A stretch of 64,000 nt of DNA from APNM01 sp040361335 (GCF_040361335.1 NZ_APNM01000018.1:9659-73658); one strand, 5' to 3'. Numbered from the stretch's first letter, positions 48,915 to 57,601 are shown. The notes: generated by a model not told the origin, from the sequence alone. Made by a program: numbers and translations.

Positions 48915-49253
48915 TCAGACGTGGGGCAGGGACGGGGGTCGGATGCGATCCGTGCGGTGGGCGGGTAAGGTCTCGGGCGCGTGCGCGGCCCGGCAGCCGG
49001 CCTGTGTGGCAGTACGGGTTGCGGCGTGGCTGCCAGTCGGAAGCGGGATGGCGGCACAAGAGACGGCGCATTCGATATCGCAGCCGCAGTCCGCTGCGAC
49101 CTGCGCGTAACCGTTCTGCTGCGCTATCGCAGGCGTCGTGTTGGCGCCGGGTGTCATCGCCGGGCAATGGAGCCCCGTGAATGCCGCGACTGTGCTCGGT
49201 ACCGTCAGCGTAATCGCCAGGATCACGATCAATATGGCGTGTGGCATGCGCAT
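48915..49253 (-). CDS. Small secreted Cys-rich protein, CopL-like
   Basis: A 112-residue reading with a signal peptide (HAILIVILAITLTVPSTVAAF). The mature part has CPAM, CGCDIECAVSC and later RIRPPSLPHV, echoing the Cys cluster and RPP ending of the other small leader proteins in the window. CopL-like leaders near copper genes influence their expression. An FNR-type box lies about 50 bases upstream, in good position for activation. An ATG six bases inside the frame is an alternative start. Confidence 0.62.
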   Translation of the reverse strand: MRMPHAILIVILAITLTVPSTVAAFTGLHCPAMTPGANTTPAIAQQNGYAQVAADCGCDIECAVSCAAIPLPTGSHAATRTATQAGCRAAHAPETLPAHRTDRIRPPSLPHV

Positions 49254-49301
49254 TTCATATCGTCCCGGCCATGATCATGCCATGGATACAGCGCGCCTGG
49301 A

Positions 49302-49315
49302 TTGATCTGGATCAA
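49302..49315. promoter_or_regulatory. FNR/DNR-type box
   Basis: TTGATCTGGATCAA, a perfect TTGAT-N4-ATCAA palindrome. On the minus strand its centre would place a start site near 49267, with CATGAT in the -10 position, ahead of the CopL-like gene. On the plus strand the nearest gene is more than 200 bases away. Confidence 0.75.
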
Positions 49316-49534
49316 CCTGCGAAACGAGTCTGACAGTACTGGCCGCTCGTGCCATGCAGCACTCATGACGACCACGTTTTTTGCATCATGCGCTGGGTCA
49401 GTGATCGAATAGTGATCTCCAGCGATTCCTGTCGTGCGGTTACCGGCTCACATCCGGGCGGCATGCCATTGGACCGCTCCGGGTGCCGTTATCGCCCGTA
49501 CTGCCGGGTGCATCCACTTTCCGTCGAGGTTGCC

Positions 49535-49954
49535 ATGCGTTCGATCGCGGATCGGATTCGCCACGCCGTATGTTTCGAGGTCATCGGCGTGCTCATGGTG
49601 GGGCCGCTGGCGAGCTGGGCGTTCGACGCCGAGTTGATGCGGGTGGGTTCGCTGGCGATCGCCCTGTCGCTGGTGGCCACGGCCTGGAACTATGTCTACA
49701 ACCTCTGGTTCGACCACGCCATGTGGCGAATGCTGGGCCGGGTGCGCAAGACCCTGTCCGAGCGTGTGCTGCATGCTTTCATCTTCGAGTTCGGCATGCT
49801 GCTGCTCACGCTGCCGCCGGTGATGTGGTGGCTGGACCGCGGCGTGATCCAGGCGCTGAACATGAGCCTGTCGCTGATGGTGTTCTATCTGGTCTACACC
49901 TACGTCTACAACCTGGCCTACGACTGGCTGTTCCCGATTCGGGAGCCGGCCTGA
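49535..49954 (+). CDS. PACE-family efflux transporter
   Basis: A 139-residue protein with four predicted helices in two tandem BTP-like repeats. The repeat motifs are FEVIGVLMVGPLASWAFD with WNYVYNLWFDHA in the first, and FEFGMLLLTLPPVMWWLD with YTYVYNLAYDW in the second. PACE proteins export biocides such as chlorhexidine and proflavine or polyamines. The start ATG (MRSIADRIRH) was chosen by family similarity; upstream sequence in frame is not protein-like. Confidence 0.9.
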   Translation: MRSIADRIRHAVCFEVIGVLMVGPLASWAFDAELMRVGSLAIALSLVATAWNYVYNLWFDHAMWRMLGRVRKTLSERVLHAFIFEFGMLLLTLPPVMWWLDRGVIQALNMSLSLMVFYLVYTYVYNLAYDWLFPIREPA

Positions 49955-49968
49955 CGGCAACCATCCCG

Positions 49969-50811
49969 CTACAAGCCGACCCGCTCGACGGCCGCGACCG
50001 CATCGGCGTCCAGCGATAGTTCGCACGCGGCCAGATCATCGGCCATGTGCTGCTCGCTGGTGGTCCCGGTCAGCGGCACCATGCCGACCGCACGGGCAAA
50101 CGCGAACACGATCTGGGCCGGCGTGGCCTCGAGCTGGTTCGCCAGCTTCTGCACGGTGGCGTCCTCGGCGACGCCCGGATTCGCGGTCAGCAGCGAAAAG
50201 CCCTGATAGGCAATGCCGTGTTCGGCGCACAGCGCCCGCACATCGCGGTTCCAGCCGTCGCGGGCGAAACAGCGGTTCTGCACCGCTACCGGCGGTATCC
50301 GGGCGTGCGTAAGCAGTTCCTCCAGATGTGGCACGGCCGCGTTACTGATGCCGATCCGGCGGACCTGACCGCGTTCATACGCGGCTTCCAGCGCTTCCCA
50401 GATCGCCCAGTCGGCGTCCGCCAGGCCGCGGGCGCCCTGCGGCGCGTGCAGCAGATAACTGTCCAGATACTCGGTGCCCAGATTGGTCAGCGACTGGTCC
50501 AGCGACTGTTCAACCTGTTCGGCCGACGGGGCGCCGGTATCGTAGGGAATCTCGCACCCCTGGGCCATGACGGGGCTGAACTTGGTCTGTAGAAACAGAT
50601 CGTCGCGCTGGAGTTTCAGTTCGTCGAATGCGGATGCGATGCCGGCCCCCACGCCCGGCTCGTAGTAATGCTTCGGCTGCCCGGCGGTATCGACGGCGCG
50701 ATAACCGCAGGCCAGGGCAAGGCGGACCAGTTCGGCGGTGCGCTCGCCTTTCCAGGCGGTGCCGTAGACAATCTCGGGCCAATCGGCAGGCGTTGGTTGG
50801 GTAACGGTCAT
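49969..50811 (-). CDS. Aldo/keto reductase
   Basis: A 280-residue NADPH-dependent (beta-alpha)8-barrel enzyme. The catalytic tetrad is recognisable: D41 in AVDTAGQ, Y49/Y50 in KHYYEPGVG, K77 in LQTKFSP and H122 in YLLHAPQG. The C-terminal GTTSEQHMADDL binds cofactor. The start was set at the ATG eight bases after GGAGG. It likely detoxifies aldehydes; the substrate is unknown. It is not obviously tied to the adjacent copper genes. Confidence 0.88.
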   Translation of the reverse strand: MTVTQPTPADWPEIVYGTAWKGERTAELVRLALACGYRAVDTAGQPKHYYEPGVGAGIASAFDELKLQRDDLFLQTKFSPVMAQGCEIPYDTGAPSAEQVEQSLDQSLTNLGTEYLDSYLLHAPQGARGLADADWAIWEALEAAYERGQVRRIGISNAAVPHLEELLTHARIPPVAVQNRCFARDGWNRDVRALCAEHGIAYQGFSLLTANPGVAEDATVQKLANQLEATPAQIVFAFARAVGMVPLTGTTSEQHMADDLAACELSLDADAVAAVERVGL

Positions 50812-50935
50812 GGCGCGGACCTCCGGTGTTTGTGCATCAATGGTCACCCGCTGCTGATCAGCGGCAGCAACCCGATCGCGTACGGCCCACCACTGTGACA
50901 GATGACCGTGCCCTCAGGTCTGCAGCGGCTGCCGG

Positions 50936-51430
50936 CTAGAGGTGCCGCAGATACAGGATGATCTGCCAGATCCCGGTCTCGTCGAGCGTGTTCTTGAAGG
51001 GCGGCATGGCGCTGCCTACCGGGGCGCCGCCCTCGGCGATGGTCCAGTACAGATAGTCATCATCGGCCATGTGGGTGTCGCTGAACGTGGCGATATCCGT
51101 GGGGCGCGGGTCCAGGTTCTTGCCGGCCGGCCCATTGCCGCGGCCGTTCGGGCCGTGGCAGGCGGCGCAGTAGCGTTGGTATTTCTGCCGGCCAGCATTG
51201 ATGTTGGTTTCGGTGGCCTGCAGGGGATTGGTTCTCGAGGCGTACTGCGCGTCGATGCCGTGGCGCATGACATAGTGATGGCGCGCCATGGACATGCCGC
51301 CCATACGGTCGCCGCCCATCATGCCACCCATCATGCCACCCCCGTGCATCCCGCACATCCGTGCCAGGGCGATACCGGCAAGCGCCACGATGCCGATTGC
51401 CGCGATAATCGGAACAGATCGTTTCATCAT
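50936..51430 (-). CDS. Class I cytochrome c with Met-rich N-terminus
   Basis: A 164-residue exported cytochrome. A signal or anchor helix (PIIAAIGIVALAGIALA) is followed by CGMHGGGMMGGMMGG, a Met/Gly-rich patch well suited to Cu(I). The haem-binding CAACH is at residues 88-92 and a probable axial Met is in VGSAMPPF. It would carry electrons in the periplasm. It is the most downstream gene of the copper cluster and follows the DUF411 gene with a 140-base gap. Confidence 0.88.
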   Translation of the reverse strand: MMKRSVPIIAAIGIVALAGIALARMCGMHGGGMMGGMMGGDRMGGMSMARHHYVMRHGIDAQYASRTNPLQATETNINAGRQKYQRYCAACHGPNGRGNGPAGKNLDPRPTDIATFSDTHMADDDYLYWTIAEGGAPVGSAMPPFKNTLDETGIWQIILYLRHL

Positions 51431-51572
51431 AATTGCCCTCGGTAGCCGAGTGCCTTCTCGCCCTTGGGGAGACAGTCAGGATCAGTGGGTCGCGCGTGTT
51501 CCGGCCCCTCACCGGCGCTGCGCGCCGCATCCTGCTGCGCCCGTCCTTTCCCCGCAAGCGCGGAGAGGGAAA

Positions 51573-52082
51573 TCATTGCTGTGCCGGATAGCGGTTGAAT
51601 GCCCGGGTGCCACTGTCCCGCATCAGCCAGACGGTATAGGGCTGGCGCCGGTCGCCGACTTCCATGCCGGGTGAGCCCAGCGGCATACCCGGCACCGCCA
51701 GTCCGCGGGCCTCCGGCTGTTCGGCCAGCAGCCGCCGGATGTCGTCGGCCGGCACATGGCCTTCGATGACGTAGTCGCCGATCACGGCCGTGTGGCAGGA
51801 GCGCATATCGCCGGGCACGCCCAGGCGGTTCTTGACCGGCGCCATTGGCGCCTGCTCGCGCACATCGACTTCGAAGCCGTTGGTCCGCAGATGCTCGGCC
51901 CACTTGGTACAGCAGCCGCAGTTCGGGTTCTTGTACATCACCGCGGTGGGGAGACTGTCGCCAGCCGACTCGTCCTGACTGGCGGGCTGGCCGCAGCCGG
52001 TGACCAGCAGTAGCCCGGTCAGGGCCAGCCCGCACAGGGCAATAATCCCTTTAGTGGCTGTGGCTTTCGCTTTCATCGTCAT
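51573..52082 (-). CDS. DUF411 metal-binding lipoprotein-like protein
   Basis: A 169-residue protein with an N-terminal signal and lipobox (LLLVTGCGQPA). The DUF411 hallmark YKNPNCGCCTKWAEHLR gives the CxCC metal site, followed by CHTAVIGDYVIEGHVPADDI and GLAVPGMPLGSPGME. DUF411 proteins recur in copper- and silver-resistance clusters and are thought to bind Cu. The gene start overlaps the end of the preceding cytochrome gene by 32 bases, so the stop of one and the start of the other are interleaved. I chose the first of two adjacent ATGs. Confidence 0.88.
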   Translation of the reverse strand: MTMKAKATATKGIIALCGLALTGLLLVTGCGQPASQDESAGDSLPTAVMYKNPNCGCCTKWAEHLRTNGFEVDVREQAPMAPVKNRLGVPGDMRSCHTAVIGDYVIEGHVPADDIRRLLAEQPEARGLAVPGMPLGSPGMEVGDRRQPYTVWLMRDSGTRAFNRYPAQQ

Positions 52083-52791
52083 GGTTACCCTGTTGACCAT
52101 CAGTGTCGGCAGCGGATGACGCGCCATCGGCGTGCGCGCGGTCGGCACCATGGTGGCCGTCCGTGCCGCTGTCGCCGGCCTGGACGTCCTCGTTTTCTTC
52201 ATGGGCTGTGTCACCGCCGCCATGGCCATGACCCCCGCTGTCGCCCCCGCCGCCGTGGTGACCGCCCTGGCCAGCGGCCGCGGTCTTGAGCGTTTCGTAC
52301 TGCTGCCCGCTCATGCCCGGGAATTGCTCGACCAGGGCCACGATGTTCCAGAGTGCGTCGTCATCGTGGGTCGGGCCCCAGGCCGGCATGCCGGTGGCCT
52401 TGATGCCGTGCTTGACCACCCAGAACAGCTGCGCCGGATTCATTTCCTCGGCGGCATGATCGAGTTCCGGCGGCTGCGGATAAAGTCCCTTGGCCACCGG
52501 CGATTTTTCGCCGCCGGGCGGCGTATGGCAGCCGGCGCACATTTCTTTGTAATTGTTGACGCCGGACAGCAATCGATCCCGCTCCCCGAGGTTGTCGGGT
52601 ACCTCGATGTCCTCGGCGCGCAGTGCCACCGAACGGCTGACGGTGGTGTTGAGCAGCCAACGTGTGATCGGCCAGTGCTCGTCGGTGGCCGCCACGTTGT
52701 AGACGCCCGACCAGGCGAAGCCGACCGCGGCCAGCGGCACCAGGATCACCAGTACGACCAGCGTCGTGACAACGGCTTTGAACGTTTTCAT
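52051..52791 (-). CDS. Membrane-anchored cytochrome c with His-rich tail (copper cluster, copy 2)
   Basis: A 246-residue cytochrome. It has an N-terminal helix (VVTTLVVLVILVPLAAVGFAW), the CAGCH haem site (C85, C88, H89), and an axial Met in ATGMPAWGP (M135). From about residue 175 a long His/Asp/Gly tail follows (GGHHGGGGDSGGHGHGGGD, then further His-rich repeats to SESHSH). A second cytochrome with the same layout is at 55603-56322, and CopA and CopB lie between them. The tail may bind Cu; the haem domain may accept electrons from Cu(I) oxidation, an inference. Confidence 0.87.
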   Translation of the reverse strand: MKTFKAVVTTLVVLVILVPLAAVGFAWSGVYNVAATDEHWPITRWLLNTTVSRSVALRAEDIEVPDNLGERDRLLSGVNNYKEMCAGCHTPPGGEKSPVAKGLYPQPPELDHAAEEMNPAQLFWVVKHGIKATGMPAWGPTHDDDALWNIVALVEQFPGMSGQQYETLKTAAAGQGGHHGGGGDSGGHGHGGGDTAHEENEDVQAGDSGTDGHHGADRAHADGASSAADTDGQQGNHDDESESHSH

Positions 52792-52813
52792 GGCTTATCT
52801 CCTCGCATCGCTT

Positions 52814-53662
52814 TTAGTACCAGGCCCGCAGACCGATCACGAACGCCGTGGACGAGGTGTCTTCGCCCGCGGCCTCGGCGAAATCCTTGGTATCACCGTA
52901 TTTCTGCTCCCAGCGTACACCGATATACGGGGCGAATTCCCGCTTGATCTCGTAGCGCAGCCGCAGGCCGGCCTCGCTGCTGTTGAGCCCGCTGGCCAGA
53001 CCGTACTCGGGGACGTCGTCGGCGCTGGCATTGATCTCCAGGCGCGGCTGCAGGATCAGCTTCTGCGTGAGCAGCAGCTCGTATTCGAACTCGCCGCGGA
53101 AGCTGACATCGCCGTCCTCGCTGACGAACATGGCCGTGTCGGTCTCGAACCAGTACGGCGCCAGCCCCTGGATGCCGAGCACCGCGAAGCCGCGGTCCGG
53201 ATTGGGGTTGGTGTCGTAGCGAACGCCGGCCTGCACGCCCCAGAACGGGCTGATGACGCGGTTGTACAGGGCCTGGAACTCGGTGTTCTCGGGGCCGCCG
53301 CCGTGGGTGGGACCCTCGCCCTCGGTCTTCCACCAGAACTTGTGGATGTCGCCGCCGACCCAACCCTGGGCGTCCCAGAGATAGGTGTTTCCCTCGTCGG
53401 CGTCGCCGTATTCCAGCCGGTCGATCAGGCTGAAGGCGTAGGGCTGCGAATCCTTGATGAAGTTTTCCCAGCCAGCCGGCGCACCGCTATAGGGTGTGGT
53501 CGGTCCGGCTGGTGCGACGACGTCCGGGTCGATAACCTTGCCGGGCAATTCGCTGTCGTCGCCGTTCGCCCGCTCCTCGGCGGATGCCGCCGTCAGGCCG
53601 GTGGCCGCGCTCCATAGCAGCAGCGCCGCGACGAGATGATTGAAGCCTGCCTTAAGCATCAT
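52814..53662 (-). CDS. copB: Copper resistance outer-membrane protein CopB
   Basis: A 282-residue protein with signal peptide (NHLVAALLLWSAATGLTAASA). It matches CopB from DRLEYGDADEGNTYLWDAQGW through QALYNRVISPFWGVQAGVRY and an outer-membrane beta-barrel rich in aromatic girdles, ending VIGLRAWY. CopB is found with CopA in periplasmic copper resistance; it may help copper oxidation, sequestration or export across the outer membrane. Unusually, the Met/His-rich N-terminal repeats of Pseudomonas CopB are absent. It overlaps copA by 11 bases, and its ribosome site lies inside copA. Confidence 0.92.
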   Translation of the reverse strand: MMLKAGFNHLVAALLLWSAATGLTAASAEERANGDDSELPGKVIDPDVVAPAGPTTPYSGAPAGWENFIKDSQPYAFSLIDRLEYGDADEGNTYLWDAQGWVGGDIHKFWWKTEGEGPTHGGGPENTEFQALYNRVISPFWGVQAGVRYDTNPNPDRGFAVLGIQGLAPYWFETDTAMFVSEDGDVSFRGEFEYELLLTQKLILQPRLEINASADDVPEYGLASGLNSSEAGLRLRYEIKREFAPYIGVRWEQKYGDTKDFAEAAGEDTSSTAFVIGLRAWY

Positions 53663-55547
53663 GCTCTCCTTTGTCGTTGCCAGGGATCACGCGGACCACA
53701 CGGAACATGCCCGCCTCCATGTGGTAGAGGAAATGGCAGTGGAAGGCCCAGCGGCCCGGTTCGTTCGCCGTGACCAGCAGCGAGACCCGCGAGCCCGGCA
53801 GCACGCTGATGGTGTGCTTGAAGGGCAGGCGGTCGCCCTGGTCGTTCTCCAGCTCCATGAACATGCCGTGCAGATGGATGGGGTGCTCCATCATGGTGTC
53901 GTTGACCATGATCAGACGTACCCGTTCGCCGTAGGGAAAGTCGATCGGACTGTCCGCGTCGGTATATTTCACGCCATCGAAAGACCACATGTAGCGGTCC
54001 ATGTTGCCGGTCAGGTGCAACTCGACCGTGTAGGACGGTTCGCGTCGGTCCGCCATCGGCTTGGTGTTGCGCAACTGGCTGTAGGTCAACACGCGGTGGG
54101 GGGCGTCCTGCAGTCCGGTGCCGCGCTCGGCCAGGCGGTCACGCTGCACCTCGGCCACGGTGATGTTGCCGGGACCGTGCCAATCCGGACCGTGGCGGGC
54201 GACGATCGGACCGGCTGGTTCCATCATGGCGATGCTGTCGTCCGCGCCCATGCCCGATCGCGGGTGGTCGCCGTGTTTCATGCCGCCCATGTCGTGGCCC
54301 GAGTGGCCCATACCGTCCATGGCATGGCCCTCTTTCGACATGGCCGCCGTGCCCTTCTTGCCATGACCGGACTGGTGCATGCCGCCCATGTCCATGCCCA
54401 TGTCGACCATGGTGCGGTTGGGTTGCTCGCGCAGGGGCGGCACTGCCGCCGCCATGCCAAGTCGTGGCGCCAGGGTGCCGCGGGCGTAGCCGCTGCGATC
54501 CATGGACTCGGCCATCAGCGTGTAGGCGGTGTCCGCCTTGGGCTGGACGATGACGTCGTAGGTCTCGGCCACGCCGATCTGGAACTCATCGGTCTCCACC
54601 GGCTCCACATTCTGGCCGTCGGCCTGCACCACGGTCATCGGCAGTCCCGGTATGCGGACGTTGAAATAGCTCATGGCCGACCCGTTGATCACCCGCAGGC
54701 GTACTCGCTCGCCCGGCTTGAACAGCCCGGTCCAGTTGGCCTCCGGATGCATGCCGTTCATCAGATAGGTATAGGTGTAGCCGGTGACGTCGGCGATGTC
54801 GCGCGGGCTCATGCGCATGTTGCCCCAGGCCAGGCGTTCGCGCAGAGTCGCGCCCCAGCCGGCCTTGGACACATCTTCCACAAGGTCCGCAACCGTGCGC
54901 TCGCTGAAGTTGTAGTAGTCGCTCATCTTCTTGAGCTTGGCCATCAGCCGGTGCGGGTCCTCGAAGGTCCAGTCGTTGAGCATGACCACGTACTCGCGAT
55001 CGGCGGAGATGTGGTCCTCGGGGTTTTCGGGGTGGATGACGATCGGTCCGGTCTGGCCGATTTGTTCCTGGAAGCCGGTATGGCTGTGGTACCAATAGGT
55101 GCCGTACTGACGCACCGGGAAATGAGCCTCGAAGACGTCGCCCGCGGGAATGCCGGGAAAGGCCACGCCCGGCACGCCGTCCATGGTGAACGGCAGCAGT
55201 ATCCCGTGCCAGTGGATGGAGGTGGACTCGTCCAGGTGGTTGTGTACGCGCAACAGGGCATTCTTGCCCTCCCATAGCTCCACGAGGGGGCCGGGCAGGG
55301 AGTGGTTCATGGTGATCGCGGAAGCCTGGCCGCCGGCGATGTCGATCGTTTCGCGGCGGATATGAATATCCATGGTCACGTCCCGCGCGGCGCCCCCGGG
55401 CACGCGCGCGGCAGTCTCGGTGAGATGGTGGCCGTTACGGGCGCGGGCATACGCCGGCAGCAGGGCCTCCAGGCCGGCGAGAACGCCGGTGCCGCCCAGT
55501 GCCTGCAACAGGCGCCGGCGGTGCTTGTCATGGTGTCGATGCGTCAT
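53652..55547 (-). CDS. copA: Multicopper oxidase CopA (copper resistance, Tat-exported)
   Basis: A 631-residue periplasmic oxidase with a Tat signal (HRRRLLQALGGTGVLAGLE). Copper centres appear in order: SIHWHGILLPF, WYHSHTGFQEQIG, and the C-terminal HPIHLHGMF and HCHFLYHMEAGM. Between cupredoxin domains lies a Met/His-rich insert (MGMDMGGMHQSGHG, MDGMGHSGHDMGGMKHG) typical of CopA that binds Cu(I). It oxidises periplasmic Cu(I) and stores copper. The stop overlaps copB. It follows a cytochrome gene in the same direction. Confidence 0.95.
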   Translation of the reverse strand: MTHRHHDKHRRRLLQALGGTGVLAGLEALLPAYARARNGHHLTETAARVPGGAARDVTMDIHIRRETIDIAGGQASAITMNHSLPGPLVELWEGKNALLRVHNHLDESTSIHWHGILLPFTMDGVPGVAFPGIPAGDVFEAHFPVRQYGTYWYHSHTGFQEQIGQTGPIVIHPENPEDHISADREYVVMLNDWTFEDPHRLMAKLKKMSDYYNFSERTVADLVEDVSKAGWGATLRERLAWGNMRMSPRDIADVTGYTYTYLMNGMHPEANWTGLFKPGERVRLRVINGSAMSYFNVRIPGLPMTVVQADGQNVEPVETDEFQIGVAETYDVIVQPKADTAYTLMAESMDRSGYARGTLAPRLGMAAAVPPLREQPNRTMVDMGMDMGGMHQSGHGKKGTAAMSKEGHAMDGMGHSGHDMGGMKHGDHPRSGMGADDSIAMMEPAGPIVARHGPDWHGPGNITVAEVQRDRLAERGTGLQDAPHRVLTYSQLRNTKPMADRREPSYTVELHLTGNMDRYMWSFDGVKYTDADSPIDFPYGERVRLIMVNDTMMEHPIHLHGMFMELENDQGDRLPFKHTISVLPGSRVSLLVTANEPGRWAFHCHFLYHMEAGMFRVVRVIPGNDKGEHDA

Positions 55548-55602
55548 CGCTCACTCCGTGATTGGGAACAAATCGATCGCTAACTGCGACTTGATTTCGG
55601 AT

Positions 55603-56322
55603 TCAGTGTTGGTGGTCATGACCATCATCGCTGTCCGCATGAGGACTCGATTTCTCGTGGTGCCCGTCAGACGGTCCGGCTGATGTTTCTTCATGCGGAT
55701 GCGCTTCGGCAGCAGGACTCTTTGGGTCGTGATGCCCCGGCACACTCCGCGTGTCGTCCACGGCGTCGTTGCTGTGGCGATGCCCGTGGCCGTCATCGGC
55801 GGGCGCCGTACGCTTTGCCTCGGCCACGAGGGTTTCGTAGGTTTGCGGTGATGCACCCGCGATGTGGTCCAGAAAGGCCACCAGCGCCCACAGTTCCTTG
55901 TCCTCGTGGGTCGGCCCGAAGGCCGGCATGCCCGTCATGCGCACGCCGTTTTCGATCACCCAGAAAGCTTCACTCGGGCTACGGTGCGGGATCAGTTCCA
56001 CCAGGTCCGGCGGCGGCGGATACAGGCCCTGGCTGACCGGCGTGGGTGACTGTCCCGGCGGCGTATGGCAGCCGCTGCACATGGCGAGATAACTGCGTGC
56101 GCCGCGCAGTATCTGCTCGGAGGCGCCCAGATCCGCCGGCACCTGGATATTCGTCGAGCGGCGCTCGACCGAGCTGGTGTAGGTGCTGTGGAGCAACCAC
56201 GCCAGGGGCGGCGGGTCCGGATAGGTGGCGGCGACGTTCATGAATCCGCCGAGCGCCCAGGTCAGGGCAACCGCTCCGACTACGGCAAGGGAGAGTAGGC
56301 TACCGAGAGCATATTTACGCAT
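55603..56322 (-). CDS. Membrane-anchored cytochrome c with His-rich tail (copper cluster, copy 1)
   Basis: A 239-residue cytochrome with an N-terminal helix (LGSLLSLAVVGAVALTWAL), a CSGCH haem site (C82, C85, H86), an axial Met in MTGMPAFGP (M132) and a His/Asp-rich tail (DDGHGHRHSNDAV to DSDDGHDHQH). Haem and linker segments (NVAAT, STYTSSVERRSTNIQVPADL, GLYPPPPDL) align with the 52051-52791 cytochrome, so the two arose by duplication around copAB. It lies 55 bases upstream of copA. A role in electron removal during Cu(I) oxidation is inferred. Confidence 0.87.
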   Translation of the reverse strand: MRKYALGSLLSLAVVGAVALTWALGGFMNVAATYPDPPPLAWLLHSTYTSSVERRSTNIQVPADLGASEQILRGARSYLAMCSGCHTPPGQSPTPVSQGLYPPPPDLVELIPHRSPSEAFWVIENGVRMTGMPAFGPTHEDKELWALVAFLDHIAGASPQTYETLVAEAKRTAPADDGHGHRHSNDAVDDTRSVPGHHDPKSPAAEAHPHEETSAGPSDGHHEKSSPHADSDDGHDHQH

Positions 56323-56408
56323 GATTCACTCCTGGAAAGTGGTTGAAGCGGCCAATGGCGACGTGTCGACGCCGAGTCGAACTCGGGCAAGAGGGCAGTC
56401 GATCCACT

Positions 56409-56941
56409 TCAATGTTCCGTCTCCTGCTCGGACAGGGTCATGGGGCCGAACAGAAGCTTGAGTGGCGCCTTCTCCGTCATGTGGAGTTCGACGATCACGC
56501 GGAACGGAGCGGTCTCCGGGGGGAGGTTGCCGCGGTCAAGTGCGTGCCCTGGCGGCTGAGTGGTATCTATTTCGAACCGTCATCGCTCCAGATCAGGATT
56601 TCGCCTGACACGACGTCGTCGACGACCGTCTCATCGGCGGGATCGCGGAGGTAGATGTCGAGCCGCCGGGACTTCGCTACGAGTTCCACTCTGACCTCGC
56701 CAGCGGTTTGGATCAGACCGCCGTGCTTTGGCCAAGCGCGGTCGGACCAATCAGGAGTATGGGCATGACTCGATCCCATCGCTAGACTTGTAAGCGCCAG
56801 CGCCAGCGCGACTAGCGAAGCAGGTTGCCGGATCGGGGGATTAGACTGGCGGAGACTCCTGTGTTCCGACTCGATAAGCCGTCTATTCCCGGGTCGTCCG
56901 GGCAAGCCTGCCGCCCATCGGGCAGGGGATGTAGGGGGCAT
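56409..56941 (-). pseudogene. Frameshifted exported protein of the copper cluster
   Basis: The first 124 residues (signal-like LVALALALTSLAMGSSHA, then HTPDWSDRAWPKHGGLIQTAG) read to SGEILIWSDDGSK and stop. One base fewer in the frame around 56575 restores a protein-like continuation, FEIDTTQPPGHALDRG, NLPPETAPFRVIVELHMTEK and LKLLFGPMTLSEQETEH, ending at 56409. The restored protein would be about 178 residues. GGGAG supports the ATG. Its family is not recognised; the layout recalls small periplasmic proteins near copper oxidases. A sequencing error is the alternative. Confidence 0.62.
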
Positions 56942-57001
56942 GGTTGTCTCCCATCGTCAATGATCGTTGGTCATGCGCCACAGCGTACAACCGCCGGCAT
57001 A

Positions 57002-57349
57002 TCACGAACGGGAGGTAGACGGGGGTTTCTCGAGAGGGGCCTTGTGAGCGAGGGCGAGATTTGCGGAAGGGTGTGCGCCCGACTTTTTGGCGGTCGACGG
57101 TTGCATCTCTTCGCTGGCCATCTTGGCGATCGTCGCGGCGCAATGGCCGCAGTTCATGCCTTGCGGGCAATGGCAATCAGCCGCGTCGCCGCCAGCGTCC
57201 TCCACGTGCATGGCATGCCCCATGTCCGCATGGGAAACGTTACCGGGCGAGCTGCCGTGGCAGTCGGGCAGCGCGAACGCTTGTCCGGCGACGGCCAATT
57301 GGCCGGCCAGCACGAGCATAACGGCAACTATTCGAATCGCCCGGCTCAT
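57002..57349 (-). CDS. Small secreted His/Cys-rich protein, CopL-like
   Basis: A 115-residue protein (start at MSRAIRIV, about 33 bases after the predicted transcript start). It has a signal peptide (IVAVMLVLAGQLAVAGQAFA) and a metal-like core: DCHGSS, DMGHAMHVEDAGG, CHCPQGMNCGHCAATIAKM. It is the first gene of the copper operon behind a MerR/CueR-type promoter. CopL-like proteins in this position affect copper-induced expression; here only position and composition support the role. Confidence 0.7.
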   Translation of the reverse strand: MSRAIRIVAVMLVLAGQLAVAGQAFALPDCHGSSPGNVSHADMGHAMHVEDAGGDAADCHCPQGMNCGHCAATIAKMASEEMQPSTAKKSGAHPSANLALAHKAPLEKPPSTSRS

Positions 57350-57388
57350 GGTTGGCAATGGGTCCCATGACGCTTCCATAAGCTATAC

Positions 57389-57420
57389 ATTTTAAACCTT
57401 GGATTATGGTCCGGGGTCAA
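57389..57420 (-). promoter_or_regulatory. MerR/CueR-type promoter of the copper cluster
   Basis: Minus strand: TTGACC, 20 bases (CCGGACCATAATCCAAGGTT) and TAAAAT. The long spacer with an imperfect dyad (CCGGACC / CCAAGGTT) is typical of CueR-like MerR promoters. It directly precedes the CopL-like gene. No merR gene is adjacent on this side. Confidence 0.65.
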
Positions 57421-57601
57421 CAGTCATCCATCTAAGTATTGGGACTTCTCCGGGATCTACCCCGTGGTCATTTGAACCCTCTCGAGCTCAGGTTCTCCCT
57501 GATGGGTGTCGGTTGCTCTCGATGGGCAACTGTCAGAGCCACAGCAGCCAGAGCGGCATCCCACGACAATATGCGTGGCTACGGTCCGGTGGTCAGTATT
57601 T
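57421..57601. other. Non-coding stretch upstream of the copper operon, before the insertion sequence
   Basis: About 180 bases of lower GC content than the surroundings, with no convincing frame. It separates the copper promoter from the insertion sequence. The regulator gene expected beside a CueR-type promoter is absent here, so it may have been lost at the insertion site. Confidence 0.4.
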
